Assembly: GCA_964017045.1 (NCBI GenBank)
Contig: OZ024795.1
Coordinates: 26,341,366-26,405,365, forward strand
Source: Omphiscola glabra
Taxonomy: Eukaryota > Mollusca > Gastropoda > Lymnaeidae
Length of the DNA stretch: 64,000 nucleotides
Direction: 5' to 3'
Part shown: in pieces, positions 1 through 11,800 of the stretch
Layout of the letters: each line of letters begins with the position of its first letter
Position numbering within the stretch: the first letter of the stretch is position 1
Notes under the pieces: model-generated
What the model was told of the DNA's origin: nothing
The model's input: the letters and a program-made list of their open reading frames with translations, nothing else
Databases searched by the model: none
Translations under genes and position numbers: made by a program

Positions 1-1458
1 CTGCAGGCGTTAAAGCACAACAACACGACTTCTCGCACAATTTTAACCAGCAGGGTAAAAAGTTTGCTAGCTGGTAGCATCAAATCGACCCTACCAACGA
101 GTCTGGTCAAGATCACCAAGCAGATCACGTCAGCAACGCCCCGGCACCGAGACCAGGCGGGCAAAATGCTCGTCTGCTACTACACCAACTGGGCGCAGTA
201 CCGTCAGGGCGCCGCCAAGTTTCTGCCCGAGGACATTGACCCAAACCTCTGCACCCACATCCACTACGCCTTTGCCAAGCTGAACGAGAGCAGCGAGTTG
301 GCTCCCTTTGAATGGAATGACGAGAGCACGCCATGGAGTGTGGGAATGTGAGTTTTTTTTCTTATAAAACACATTCTCGGCGATAGGTTTTTACATTGAC
401 GAGTTTACCTGTCACTTTGTTGTGATTTGAAAACAAGTTTACCTGTCACTTTGTTGTGATTTGAAAACAAGTTTACCTGTCACTTTGTTGTGATTTTAAA
501 ACAAGTTTACCTGTCACTTTGTTGTGATTTGAAAACAAGTTTACCTGTCACTTTGTTGTGATTTGAAAATAAGTTTACCTGTCACTTTGTTGTGATTTGA
601 AAACAAGTTTACCTGTCACTTTGTTGTGATTTGAAAACGAGTTTACCTGTCACTTTGTTGTGATTTTAAAACAAGTTTACATGTCACTTTGTTGTGATTT
701 GAAAACAAGTTTACCTGTCACTTTGTTGTGATTTGAAAACACGTTTACCTGTCACTTTGTTGTGATTTGAAAACAAGTTTACCTGTCACTTTGTTGTGAT
801 TTGAAAACAAGTTTACCTGTCACTTTGTTGTGGTTTGAAAATAAGTTTACCTGTCACTTTGTTGTGATTTGAAAACGAGTTTACCTGTCACTTTGTTGTG
901 ATTTTAAAACAAGTTTACATGTCACTTTGTTGTGATTTGAAAACAAGTTTACCTGTCACTTTGTTGTGATTTGAAAACACGTTTACCTGTCACTTTGTTG
1001 TGATTTGAAAACAAGTTTACCTGTCACTTTGTTGTGATTTGAAAACACGTTTACCTGTCACTTTGTTGTGGTTTGAAAATAAGTTTACCTGTCACTTTGT
1101 TGTGATTTGAAAACAAGTTTACCTGTCACTTTGTTGTGATTTGAAAACGAGTTTACCTGTCACTTTGTTGTGATTTGAAAACGAGTTTACTTGTCAATTT
1201 GTTGTGATTTGAAAACGAGTTTACTTGTCAATTTGTTGTGATTTGAAAACGAGTTTACTTGTCAATTTGTTGTGATTTGAAAACGAGTTTACTTGTCAAT
1301 TTGTTGTGATTTGAAAACGAGTTTATCTGTCACTTTGTTGTGATTTGAAAATGAGTTCACCTGTCTTTGTTGTGATTTGAAAGAGGAAATGATTCAGGGC
1401 CGGTATGTTTTAACACGTTAAAGGTATGTATCGATTGTCATTCTTCGGCTATAAAAAA

Positions 1459-1491
<33 letters not shown>

Positions 1492-4400
1492 CTATGGTTA
1501 TGCTTTGAACAATGAGAAAGTTTTTAGCTAAATTCACCTGTCTCAAGAACAGCACACACTAATGTCTCTATTACAGTACACACTAATGTCTTAATTAAAG
1601 CACATACTAATGTCTCAATTACAGCACACACTAATGTCTCAAGTACAGCACACACTAATGTCTCTATTACAGTACACACTAATGTCTTAATTAAAGCACA
1701 TATTAATGTCACTATTACAACACACACTAATGTCTCAAGTACAACACACACTAATGTCTCTATTATAAAACACACTAATGTCTATATTACATCACACACT
1801 AATGTCTCTATTACAACACACACTAATGGCTCTATTACAGCACACACTAATGTCTCTTTTACAACACACACTAATGTCTCTATTGCAGCACACAATAATG
1901 TCTCAATTACAGCCCACACTAATGTCTCAATTGCAGCACGCACTAATGTCTCAATACACATAATATAGAAAATGCTGACTGGATGGTTTATTAAAACCAC
2001 GAGGGAAAATACGTTTTCAGAAATAAAAATGTTTATATTTTAATAATTAATATAACAAGGATTTTATTTGCCGACAATACATAATAAGCATCTCCTACAC
2101 AGTTACATTGAACTGTGACCGTTTTATTCACATTGTGTAGAAATATGTCAAAATGAAATCTCTAAACCAGTTTCTTACAAGCCAAGAAATATTGTAAAGT
2201 AGAATTACTCGAGAGTTTGCGCTACCACATTAAAAAAAATAAAAATTCTTCGGGCAGTGAAAATCTCGGAGGCTAATTTAGAACACCTAATTTAGGAGGT
2301 AATACCATACGTAAGAGCGCTTTTAAAAAAATTAGATAAGTAAAGTTAACGTTCTCATCAGGTACGACAGAGTCAACGAGGTCAAGAAGAAGAACCCGAC
2401 CCTTAAAGTTCTTCTATCTCTGGGTGGCTGGACCATGTCGTCACCTCCATTCTCCACGATGGTGGCGACAGATGAGACGCGGCGGACTTTCATACAGGTA
2501 GAGATAGTTCCACTGGTAAAGACGACAAGCGCATGACACAGTGGTGGGTCAACCTGCGGCCCGCGGGCCACACTCGTCTCTGGGTAAACGTTGAAACGGG
2601 CACCTTGGGATTCATGGGACTGGGTCAACGTTTTCGTAAAGTGTGAACAATGAGAATGCTGTACTGTAAAAGTCATTGGTAATTAATAATGGCAGCATTC
2701 AAGGCTTAAACTGGAACAATCTTCTAATAATCCGGTCACTAAAGTTTATTCAAATTATTACAAAATGAGTTCAATCTATTGTATAGAACGCTCCGTGCTG
2801 GATTTCGCTATAGGCTTAATATGGTTAAGCCTAGGGCTTCTAACATCTAAGGGGACTAAAAAAGTATATGTTTTACCAACATTTTATAGATTCCACCCGT
2901 TGATAAAATGTATACATTTTAAAAACAGTGCGGACAGTCTTACAACAATCCTAACGACACTATGACCCTAATGTGTTGGAGAGCTACGGTGCTATCACTG
3001 ATGTCTATGACCCTAATGTGTTGGAGAGCCACAGTGATATCACTGATGTCTATGACCCTAATGTGTTGGAGAGCCACAGTGCTATCACTGATGTCTATGA
3101 CCCTAATGTGTTGGAGAGCCACAGTGCTATCCCTGATGTCTATGACCCTAATGTGTTGGAGAGCTACAGTGCTATCGCTGATGTCTATGACCCTAATGTG
3201 TTGGAGAGCTACAGTGATATCACTGATGCCTATACACGTATACTCGGGTGTTAATGGAAGAGGTGATGTAAGATTTCAAATCAACGCCCTTTTCCCAGAA
3301 AATGGAAGAATTTGAGATGTGTGCTTACCATAACACTTTGGCCAATAAATTTATCGGAACTGTTTAGAAAAAAATAGAGACATTGATGAACTTGACATGC
3401 AGTTATTTTTTTACTTATTTATGAAGCTATATTCTGAAACAAACTATTTAATTTAACATTTCCTCTTCTTATGTACGCTTATATCGGTTATGCGCCGCGG
3501 GGGTTGTTAAATGATAATTAATATATTTAGTAATATTTAGAGCTGCACTTTCAGGTACACACTGCCATCTTATGAACACATTATAGGTTATATATAGAAC
3601 ATTAAACCAACAATTGTGTGTTTGAGTGTAAATGTAATTTAATGATTTTTTAAAATTGATTTTAAAATTAATACTTTTTAGGGGGTAAGGGGCTTAAAAT
3701 GTAATCAGCCTAGGGCAGTGGCTCTCAAACTTTAACATGCCGCGACCCTTTAATACAGTTCCTTATGTTGGGGCGACCCAAAACCACAACATTATTTTCG
3801 TTGCTGCTTCATATCTGTAGAGTATGTGTTTTCCGGTGGTCTTAGGCGAACCCCTGTGAAAGGGTCGTTTGACCCCCAAAGGGTTCGCGACCCACAGGTT
3901 GAGAACCCTTGGCCTAGGGCCTTCAGATCGCTAAATCCTGCGGTTAGAGCGCGGAACGCTAGGTTCTTAGAAAAGTATCATCTAATCCGCACGAAAGAAT
4001 TTTTTTTCTACGCGGGCCTCGCACATAAAAGATTTACCAATCCTAGTATGGCAATGCTTTGTCCTCCTCTCAATCTTTCTGTTTGTATCTTTCTTAGTCA
4101 GCGTTAGTCTTTTTACGACGGTGGAATTTTGACGGCCTTGACCTTGACTGGGAATATCCTGCAGATCGGGGGAGCCCGCCAGAGGACAAGCAACGGTTCA
4201 CAATCCTAGCTCAGGTATGCCGTGTCGTGCTCTGGGGAAAGTCATGCATTGGACTAAGTTGGTCATGTTGTAATCTGGTTAAATCACGTCTTATAGGTGT
4301 CTTTGTAATTCATGTGTAGTATGTGGCTATAGTTAAGTGATGCATTGGTCTATGTTGGTCATGTCGTAATCTGGTTAAATCACGTCTTATATGTGTCTTT

Positions 4401-7400
4401 GTAATTCATGTGTAGTATGTGGCTATAGTTAAGTGATGCATTGGTCTATGTTGGTCATTTCGTAATCTGGTTAAATCACGTCTTATAGGTGTCTTTGTAA
4501 TTCATGTGTAGTATGAGTCTAGGTAAGTCATGCAGTGGTCTAGGTTGGTCATGTTGTAATCTGGTTAAATCACATCTTATAGGTGTCTTTGTAATTCATG
4601 TGTGGTATGGGTCTAGGTAAGTCATGTAGTAGACTAATAAAGATTTGAAAAGGTGAAGAGACGCTGAAAGATTGATATCATATACACAGGAAATTATGGA
4701 TGCCTTTAAAGCTGAGAGTGTACAGTCAGGCAAGCCGAGATTGCTGCTGTCAGCTGCTGTATCTGCTGGTAAACCAACGATCGACGATGCGTATGAGGTC
4801 CCTCAAATTTCCCAGTAAGGAAGAGTTTTTGTGTGTTTTGTTTACTATCTTTCTCCATCATAAATAAGGTTTTCATTCTTTGGTTTTATTCACAGTCATT
4901 GAAATGAAAGAAAGCTTCACAGTGCCATCTTCATGCTCTAATAAACAAACCATCAGTTTCTTGGAGTCCTGAAATGCCATTGTAGAGATTCACAATGCCA
5001 TTCTAGCGATTCACGCCATTCTAGAGCTTCACAATGCCATTCTAGTGCTTCACAACGCCATTCTAGTGCTTCACAATGCCATTCTAGAGATTCACAATGC
5101 CATTCTAGCGATTCATGCCATTCTAGTGCTTCACAACGCCATTCTAGTGCTTCACAATGCCATTCTAGATCTTCACAATGCCATTCTAGCGATTCATGCC
5201 ATTCTAGAGCTTCACAACGCCATTCTAGAGCTTCACAACGCCATTCTAGAGCTTCACAATGCCATTCTAGAGCTTCACAATGCCATTCTAGAGCTTCACA
5301 ATGCCATTCTAGAGCTTCACAATGCCATTCTAGAGCTTCACAATGCCATTCTAGAGCTTCACAATGCCATTCTAGAGCTTCACAATGCCATTCTAGAGCT
5401 TCACAATGCCATTCTAGAGCTTCACAATGCCATTCTAGAGCTTCACAATGCCATTCTAGAGCTTCACAATGCCATTCTAGAGCTTCACAATGCCATTCTA
5501 GAGCTTCACAATGCCATTCTAGAGCTTCACAATGCCATTCTAGAGCTTCACAATGCCATTCTAGTGTTTCACAATGCCATTCTAGAGCTTCACAATGCCA
5601 TTCTAGAGCTTCACAATGCCATTCTAGTGTTTCACAATGCCATTCTAGAGCTTCACAACGCCATTCTAGAGCTTCACAATGCCATTCTAGAGCTTCACAA
5701 TGCCATTCTAGAGATTCACAATGCCATTCTAGCGATTCATGCCATTCTAGAGCTTCACAATGCCATTCTAGAGCTTCACAATGCCATTCTAGAGCTTCAC
5801 AATGCCATTCTAGAGCTTCACAATGCCATTCTAGAGCTTCACAATGCCATTCTAGAGCTTCACAATGCCATTCTAGAGCTTCACAATGCCATTCTAGTGT
5901 TTCACAATGCCATTATAGAGCTTCACAATGCCATTCTAGAGCTTCACAATGCCATTCTAGAGCTTCACAATGCCATTCTAGAGCTTCACAATGCCATTCT
6001 AGAGCTTCACAATGCCATTCTAGAGCTTCACAATGCCATTCTAGTGTTTCACAATGCCATTCTAGAGCTTCACAATGCCATTCTAGAGCTTCACAATGCC
6101 ATTCTAGAGCTTCACAATGCCATTCTAGAGCTTCACAATGCCATTCTAGAGCTTCACAATGCCATTCTAGAGCTTCACAATGCCATTATAGAGCTTCACA
6201 ATGTCATTCAAGAGCTTGTGACACAGTGTTCAGATTTTAGTTTTAGTTGACAAATGCTGTGGATTTTTTTTGTACTCTCCACTCCGCATTTGAACACGTG
6301 TTTCCGATGTATGATAAACAAAGCAACAGAGCTTCTTTTTGTGTGTGTGTGTTCTTTCAGGATATTTGACTACATTAATTTAATGAGCTACGACTTCTAC
6401 GGCAGCTGGGACACAGTCACCGGACACGTTAGTCCACTGTACCCGCCCAGTGATCCTCAAGATGAGAGGGACAGGACTTACAATTTGGTAATCTAGAATG
6501 TGACTATTTTTGTATAGAGATATTATTTCCATTTGATAATGTTGAGACGTAGAAGAATTAATAGTGCAGATATTTATGTAAATGGAATTTACACTTCATT
6601 AAGAGTTAATAAAACATTACAATAAATCTTTTACAATATAAATGTGAAAGTAAGAAACAAGGCCCTTAACCCGTTTAAAGAAAAAAATCTGATGTTTGGT
6701 CGAAAATGCGCCACCTCCATATAAAAGGTGGACCAACCCTTTCAGCCCCCCCCCCCCCAATCCTACGCTAGTCATAAGGCCATATTGAAATAGAATTGAC
6801 ATTATTTTTTATGTCCACTCGGATACTACATTTCAGCCAAGTGTTTTTTTTTCCCCATTTAATTCTGTTTTTACTGTTGATTGTTCGCTGATGAAGGCTT
6901 TTTGCTAGCACGTTTTTTTTTTCTTTCGTTGTTGTGGTTTTTTGTTACGTTTTTTTTTTCCCAGAGTATTTCCTACACTTTGTTTCGCCCATTAACTGAT
7001 TGAAGTCTCCAGCCCCCCCCCCACCCCCCACCTTTAATACCCTTGAAGTAGAGGTAGAGGCGAGGCCAAAAAAAAAAAAAGTAGCTTTTTTTATTTGCTC
7101 AAACTTTAATACATTAAGTGTGTTGATAAAAAGTATAAACCTTTGATATTATACGGATCATTATTATCAATATTCATACATTTTTTTTACCACCAAAAAT
7201 TTTTAAAGGGTTTTTTTTTTATTCTCATTGCATTCAGTAGGGGCAGAATTCATTTCAGTTAAGTAAAAATACTGAAGTACCTACACCAATTACAAGCATT
7301 GCATTCAGTATGGGCAGAATTCATTTCAGTTAAGTAAAAATACTGAAGTACCTACACCAATTACAAGCATTGCATTCAGTAGGGGCAGAATTCATTTCAG

Positions 7401-8850
7401 TTAAGTAAAAATACTGAAGTACTTCACCAATTACAAGCATTGCATTCAGTAGAGGCAGAATTCATTTCAGTTAAGTAAAAATACTGAAGTACCTACACCA
7501 ATTACAAGCATTGCATTCAGTAGAGGCAGAATTCATTTCAGTTAAGTAAAAATACTAAAGTACTTCACTAATTACAAGCATTGCTTTGCCATAATATGAT
7601 ATAAATGAGTGAGAACTGAACATGTCAGAATATTTTGCAGTTTTTTGCTGCAACCTATTGGGTGAGCCTGGGATGCCCACCAGAGAAGCTTGTGATCGGC
7701 CTAATTACTTACGGCAGGTCATTTACACTCACTGACCCGAATGTGTCTGGACTGAAGGCGCCAGTGACCGGCCCTGGACAGCCCGGAATGTACACGGGAG
7801 AAGCGGGGTTTCTTTCCTTCTACGAGGTAAAACAAACCATTACTCTCTTAATATTTTTTTCCCACTTGTTTTAAGAAAAAACTTAAAGATCAAATTAGTT
7901 ATTTTTACCTCTGCTTAGGAATTGGAAAAATAAATATTATCTGTAAATGTGAGGATGGATTATTTATATATAATTTACAAAACCAGTAAAGCCTTTAAGA
8001 GATTTTGTTAAAATAGTTTTGTATTTAGAAAATACAGAGACAGCCGGCTATCTTGCAGTCTGTTTAATACATATTTTACTAAACAAAATGGCAGGTGTAC
8101 AAAATGATACAGCAGGGCGCCAAAGTGAACAGACTGGCAGACGAGATGGTTCCTTACCTTGTGTTAAACAGGCAGTGGGTTGGCTACGAAGACCAGGAGA
8201 GCCTCAAAACAAAGGTATTTGCTCAGTTTATGGGTTAAAATGAATGCATATAATTATAGCGTGGAAAAAATATGTGTGGGGGTAAACAATTATGAAAATT
8301 ATTCTTTTAAAAAAATAAATAAACCCATCTTCAAAAGTAAACTTATTTGTTGGTATTTTAGAAAGTTAGTATGTATATAGTGTTAGTTATTTTTGTAGTA
8401 GCATAAATAAATGTTTTGTTATTGAGAGAAAAATATGTGTAACCTGAAAGATAAATGAGACAAATTTTTACTGAGTTACTGATTGACTCACTGACTTCTG
8501 ACTCACCGACTGACACTCTCACCGTTTGACTCACTCACTGACCGAAGGGATCACTGACCGACTGACTGACTGACTGACTGACCGACTTACTCACTCACCG
8601 TTTGACTCACTCACTGACCGATAGGATCGCTGACTGACTGACTAATTGAATGACCGATTGATTGACTGACATAATAACTCACTTACTGACTGACACTTCT
8701 ACCGTTCACTCCAAGGTCCAGTTCATCAAAGAAAAGAAGTTTGCTGGCGCCATGGTCTGGGACCTTGACCTTGACGATTTTAACAACAAGTTCTGTGGCC
8801 TGGGCCGTTACCCACTTATACAAACTATTCACGACAGTTTGCTCAGCTAA
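1..8850 (+). CDS. GH18 chitinase, eight exons, 5' partial
   Basis: Secreted-type chitinase that would cleave beta-1,4 bonds of chitin. Exons joined by GT-AG sites and matching phase: 1-347, 2362-2497, 4098-4214, 4690-4814, 6361-6487, 7641-7826, 8095-8214, 8716-8850 (stop TAA). The domain starts at LVCYYTNW, then [18 protein letters not shown], the catalytic [11 protein letters not shown] (DxxDxDxE complete), [38 protein letters not shown], and ends [12 protein letters not shown]. That is about 375 residues, the normal length of a full GH18 domain. No C-terminal chitin-binding domain follows. The first exon is open to the left edge and reads Ser/Thr/basic residues, not a signal peptide, so it is probably a linker after upstream exons; an acceptor near position 50 is possible. 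Certain as to family; the exact paralogue is not determinable. Confidence 0.93.
403..1384. repeat. 34-bp minisatellite, ~29 copies, chitinase intron 1
   Basis: Head-to-tail copies of a 34-base unit starting gtttacctgtcactttgttg. Starts at 403 and 437 confirm the period. Copies are 90-100% alike with a few recurrent variants (aaaacaa, aaaacga, aaaataa); the last units have ttgtcaatt in place of ctgtcactt, showing local spread of variants. Confidence 0.95.
1459..1491. repeat. T-run followed by A-run
   Basis: About 14 T directly followed by about 19 A, a homopolymer inverted repeat between the two arrays of chitinase intron 1. Confidence 0.8.
1550..1962. repeat. 24-bp minisatellite, ~17 copies, chitinase intron 1
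   Basis: Unit around cacactaatgtctctattaca, 24 bases, more diverged than the 34-bp array. The period is a multiple of three, so it gives spurious ORFs on both strands. Confidence 0.9.
2539..2580. mobile_element. hAT-like terminal fragment
   Basis: The stretch cagtggtgggtcaacctgcg followed by a GC-rich gcccgcgggcc block resembles the ends of widespread hAT MITEs. No partner terminus or target duplication was found, so this is only a fragment call. Lies in chitinase intron 2. Confidence 0.3.
2961..3236. repeat. 45-bp minisatellite, ~6 copies, chitinase intron 2
   Basis: Unit begins gaccctaatgtgttggagag; exact 45-base spacing. It is open in one frame ([15 protein letters not shown]) but is intronic, with no splice sites linking it to chitinase. 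Confidence 0.93.
3716..3911 (+). mobile_element. SPIN-like non-autonomous hAT element, copy 1
   Basis: Left end cagtggctctcaaac, right end ggttgagaacccttg. Flanked by perfect 8-bp target duplications gcctaggg (3708-3715 and 3912-3919). The interior has the block order I associate with SPIN MITEs: atgccgcgaccctttaatac near the left end, then ggtcttaggcga and ggtcgtttgaccccc near the right. Located in chitinase intron 2. Confidence 0.88.
4098..4214 (+). CDS. Chitinase exon 3 with the catalytic motif
   Basis: Encodes 39 residues in phase 0 at both ends. It contains [11 protein letters not shown]; the last Glu is the acid/base residue in GH18 enzymes and all three acidic positions are present, so the enzyme should be active. 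The acceptor is ttcttag and the donor gtatgc. The first codons are too short an extension to show as a separate ORF, so this exon is easily missed. Confidence 0.9.
4237..4635. repeat. 96-bp tandem repeat, ~4 copies, chitinase intron 3
   Basis: The marker taatctggttaaatc recurs at 4271, 4367, 4463 and 4557, giving periods of 96, 96 and 94. It fills nearly the whole intron between exons 3 and 4. Confidence 0.92.
4974..6212. repeat. 21-bp minisatellite, ~59 copies, chitinase intron 4
   Basis: Unit attctagagcttcacaatgc plus one c (21 bases), very homogeneous, with occasional 15-base short units (gattcatgccattctag). Open for ~400 codons as ILELHNA repeats because the period is a multiple of three. 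The intron is bounded by exons 4 and 5 in matching phase, so I call this non-coding. Confidence 0.95.
6488..7223. other. Chitinase intron 5, first part: no gene, homopolymer runs
   Basis: Contains runs of C (near 6747 and 7013), T and A but no recognisable coding or mobile sequence. Confidence 0.6.
7224..7590. repeat. 71-bp tandem repeat, ~5 copies, chitinase intron 5
   Basis: Unit includes gcattcagtaggggcagaat and ttaagtaaaaatactgaagt, with spacing of 70-71 bases. Ends about 50 bases before the acceptor of exon 6. Confidence 0.92.
8475..8700. repeat. Degenerate gact/gactcact repeats, chitinase intron 7
   Basis: Imperfect tetranucleotide (gact)n with a larger duplicated unit (ctcaccgtttgactcactca appears twice). 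Runs almost to the acceptor of the last exon. Confidence 0.85.
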
Positions 8851-9047
8851 CCATTTAAACCATATTGCTAATGACGCTTCTGTTCCTTTGTTTTAATGAT
8901 TGTCGTAGAGCATTCAAGTACAGAGAGCTTTTCTTAGTGTTACTGTGTGCTTTGTAAACAAGTTGATTTGATTTCTTTGTAATACATTTGGTCTGGAGTG
9001 ATGAGTGATTTGAGAAAATAATACCTTGGTGTAGATCTTTAAAATGA

Positions 9048-9053
9048 AATAAA
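9048..9053 (+). promoter_or_regulatory. Poly(A) signal of the chitinase gene
   Basis: AATAAA about 200 bases after the chitinase stop codon at 8848-8850, in an AT-rich 3' UTR-like stretch. Position and sequence fit a cleavage/polyadenylation signal; no transcript evidence. Confidence 0.55.
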
Positions 9054-9123
9054 TGAATTAAACAAGATATCTGGCCGTGTTTAGTTTAAATTAACAGAAG
9101 TACTGAAAATGAACCTGTTTTTT

Positions 9124-9154
<31 letters not shown>

Positions 9155-9686
9155 GGGGGGGGGGGGTTTAAATTGACAAGTTTTAACAAATAATCCGCCT
9201 CCTTTTGGAAAAGGCGTAAATAAATAAAAGTTTAAAGTTTGCATTGGGACTTTCAAGAGTCAAACTGTATCAAATATTGTGTAGGTCGTGTGCAGCCGTA
9301 GTTGGTGATTGGTTGGTGACACCATTTGACCCTGCTCTCGGCGCCAAAAACTGTGGTCGTGTGGTGGCTCAACGCTGATCTTTTTATATATATTTAGTTT
9401 ATAAACTCGAGAAATTTTGTCCTGAGAACTACAGCCTTTTGTTAGTGCTTCGGGCGGTGTATAAAAAGGGAGTGGTCCAAGAACCATCTGAAAAAAAAAT
9501 GTTCTAAGAATATAAAGGTTTGTGACGAAAGTGGCACACTTAGGGCTGCGATTAAAAGTTTGAATGTTTAACCCATTTGTATGCTCCATATCAACAGAGC
9601 TGCCCGAGCATTCGAGACGTGCTCAAGAAGATTTGCAGATAAATGTAGTAGTGCCCATTTGGAAGAAGACTGGCAGGGGGATCCCA

Positions 9687-9788
9687 ATTAGTGATTCCCA
9701 ACCCCCCCCGCACCCCTAAGGCTCGCAACCGCACATTTTTTACCCCCCCCCCCCCCCCCCCCGAACTATTAATATTCCAATGACCCAC
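9687..9788. repeat. Dispersed repeat, copy A (related to 16316-16410)
   Basis: Shares the order agtg-ttcc, C-run, gctcgcaaccg, cattttt, gaactat, aatgacccacc with 16316-16410. The start looks like a hAT end but no target duplication could be defined. Confidence 0.55.
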
Positions 9789-10806
9789 CGGCTTTGACCT
9801 CGCATATTTATTTTACCAACTATATGGAATCGGAAGTAGGGCAATTACCCGTCCAAAGATTTTGCCACCCAGCCAGCCACAAAAAAAAATCGAAATTGAT
9901 ATGACGGATTTAAAAATCTAGAACAACAACCCTATGAGGCTGTAAGTTTCCGTAGTGATTCCTCCAATACTCTAGGCGTGCACTCATTTAAAAAAAATAA
10001 TTCAGCTTTAAAGTGGCCTAAAATGACCAAAGGCTGCAACAAATATGAAAGTAACTTTTTTAATATATTTTTTTTATAATACGTTTTTTGGCTTATGTTT
10101 TTTTTTATATCACGTTTTTATGTATCTTGCACTGTCATTGTTCTCCCTCTGTTATATGTTTACGAATGGTGCGCCACCAACAAGAATATTTTACAGTTAA
10201 GTGGTCAAACCAGGCATCTCGGGTTAGATATCACCATAAAATGGAGATACTTTTATCTTTCAAAAAAAAGATTGATTAATTTGTTGAATTCGACAAGACA
10301 ATGTTTATTTGTTAATCATTTTATTTTAACATTAGAATTGTTTTTGTTTTCTTTTTCATTTGTAGGTGTTTGACATTTTGTTCAGATGTCAATGCTAACT
10401 TGGCTAACGATAAAGTGTCACACACGTTAATTACGTCACACCAAAGTGAGACCAGAGCAATAAGATGCAGCTTTCTAGGTGGGTAAGGATAAATAAACGA
10501 CCAGTGGTGTTGGGGACAACGTAATGTCGAGAGTGCTAAAAAAATCCCATTAAGGTCGAGTTGGGAAGGGTAGGTTGTAGGCTACAACTTGTAGCAATGA
10601 AAGAAGAAATGAATTAGTTAAGCACTCATACAAAAATGTTTAGAAAATTCAAACTTGCTACCGGGAAAGTCAATAAACCTAAAAATAAAAAGTACATGAC
10701 CATAGGGTTTCACTCAATTGATTTTTGGTGAAAAAAAATATCAGATTTGACGGCAATTTCATTGACCAGTGCGAAGTTACTGTTTGATTGCTTCATGACG
10801 TAATAA

Positions 10807-11800
10807 AAGATAAGACAATTCCGACTTCTGTAGCTCCCTCGCGTATAGCCTAGATTAACATGTGTAGAAGCCTTGTTGGACGGTGGAAAGACTGCTCACT
10901 CCGATTTCAAACTGCCTCTCAACTTAAACCATTATATGGTTACATTGTGCAATTTTTTGAAACAGCGTGATACAGACAGTTTAGGTACTTCGTGAGTCCA
11001 AGATGATTGTTTGGGATGAGTGCACCATGGCTGACAAACCGGGGAATAGAATCATTGGCAAAACTCTTCGGGATATCCGGAGAAGCAAAGGTACTTATGA
11101 GTGGGTTAAGAATTCTACTGGCCGGTGACTTCGGGTAGACACACCGCCCGCCTTTCTTTGGGAACGAGTGCTGATGAAAGTCAACCAATAAGTCATCTCA
11201 CCTATGGCATTAAGCTAAAGCAAGATGATGACAAGGTAGTCCCTCGGGGTAATCTCTGTGAAGTTGTCAGATATATAAATACATTGAGAGAAATGATATA
11301 TTCAGGTTTGATAAATTTAAAATGGAATAATGAATTTGATTTAATGAAGGACACAGCTATTCTTACAAACAAAAAACAACACAGTTAGCAAAACATTAAA
11401 GATTCTTGTTGGTTTACTTTCCTACAAAGAGCGTTAGATATCAGTCTGTGGTCTCTGTGATTGAGTTAGAGGACATTTCATTACATGTTCTTTCAAACCC
11501 TCAAACCAACAGGGATTCCACCACAAACTATGTCTGAAATTTCTTCCTCCAATCATGCTGCAGTGCAATCGAAAACTCACTTCATTTTTTTTTAAACGGA
11601 ACAAGACTACATGATAAAAACGAAATAAATGTCATTAAATTTACCATCTTTACAGGCTGTGTTGCGGGAGAAACAGTTTTAACAAACCCGACTTCATATG
11701 ATTCCGTCCGACTACCGCTTTCAGTTTAAGCGACTGGAGTTTTATGCCAACCTCTGCTTCCCCGTGAATATAAACAAAGGTCAAGGGCAGTCTTAAAGTA
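10807..11800 (+). pseudogene. Helitron helicase remnant
   Basis: Decayed Pif1-like helicase of a Helitron, readable across frames. In order: LLDGGKTAHSDFKLPLNLN (about 10874-10930), MIVWDECTMADKPG (Walker B-type, about 11003), LLAGDFG (about 11117), RGTSADE-like (about 11160), LMKDTAILTNKK (about 11345), NGTRLHDKNEINVIKFTIFTG (about 11597-11660) and FQFKRLEFYANLCFPVNINK (about 11720) ending GQGQS. At least three frameshifts or stops. Walker A is not readable and no Rep domain is seen. No Helitron termini were found, so the element's limits are unknown. Confidence 0.75.

Larger units (their letters stand above)
8851..10806. other. Intergenic, no gene seen
   Basis: After the chitinase 3' end there are T, G and C homopolymer runs (9118-9170, 9740-9762), a dispersed repeat at 9687-9788, and AT-rich sequence. 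Short ORFs here have no recognisable domain. Confidence 0.55.

Noticed and set aside
403..1384. Regular 34-bp repeats resembling a CRISPR array
   Set aside because: The copies are head-to-tail without unique spacers, and the sequence is a eukaryotic intron; the same holds for all other arrays here.
5045..6250. 401-codon ORF of ILELHNA repeats as a repetitive structural protein
   Set aside because: It lies between chitinase exons that splice together in phase, has no splice sites of its own, and the ORF follows simply from a 21-bp period.
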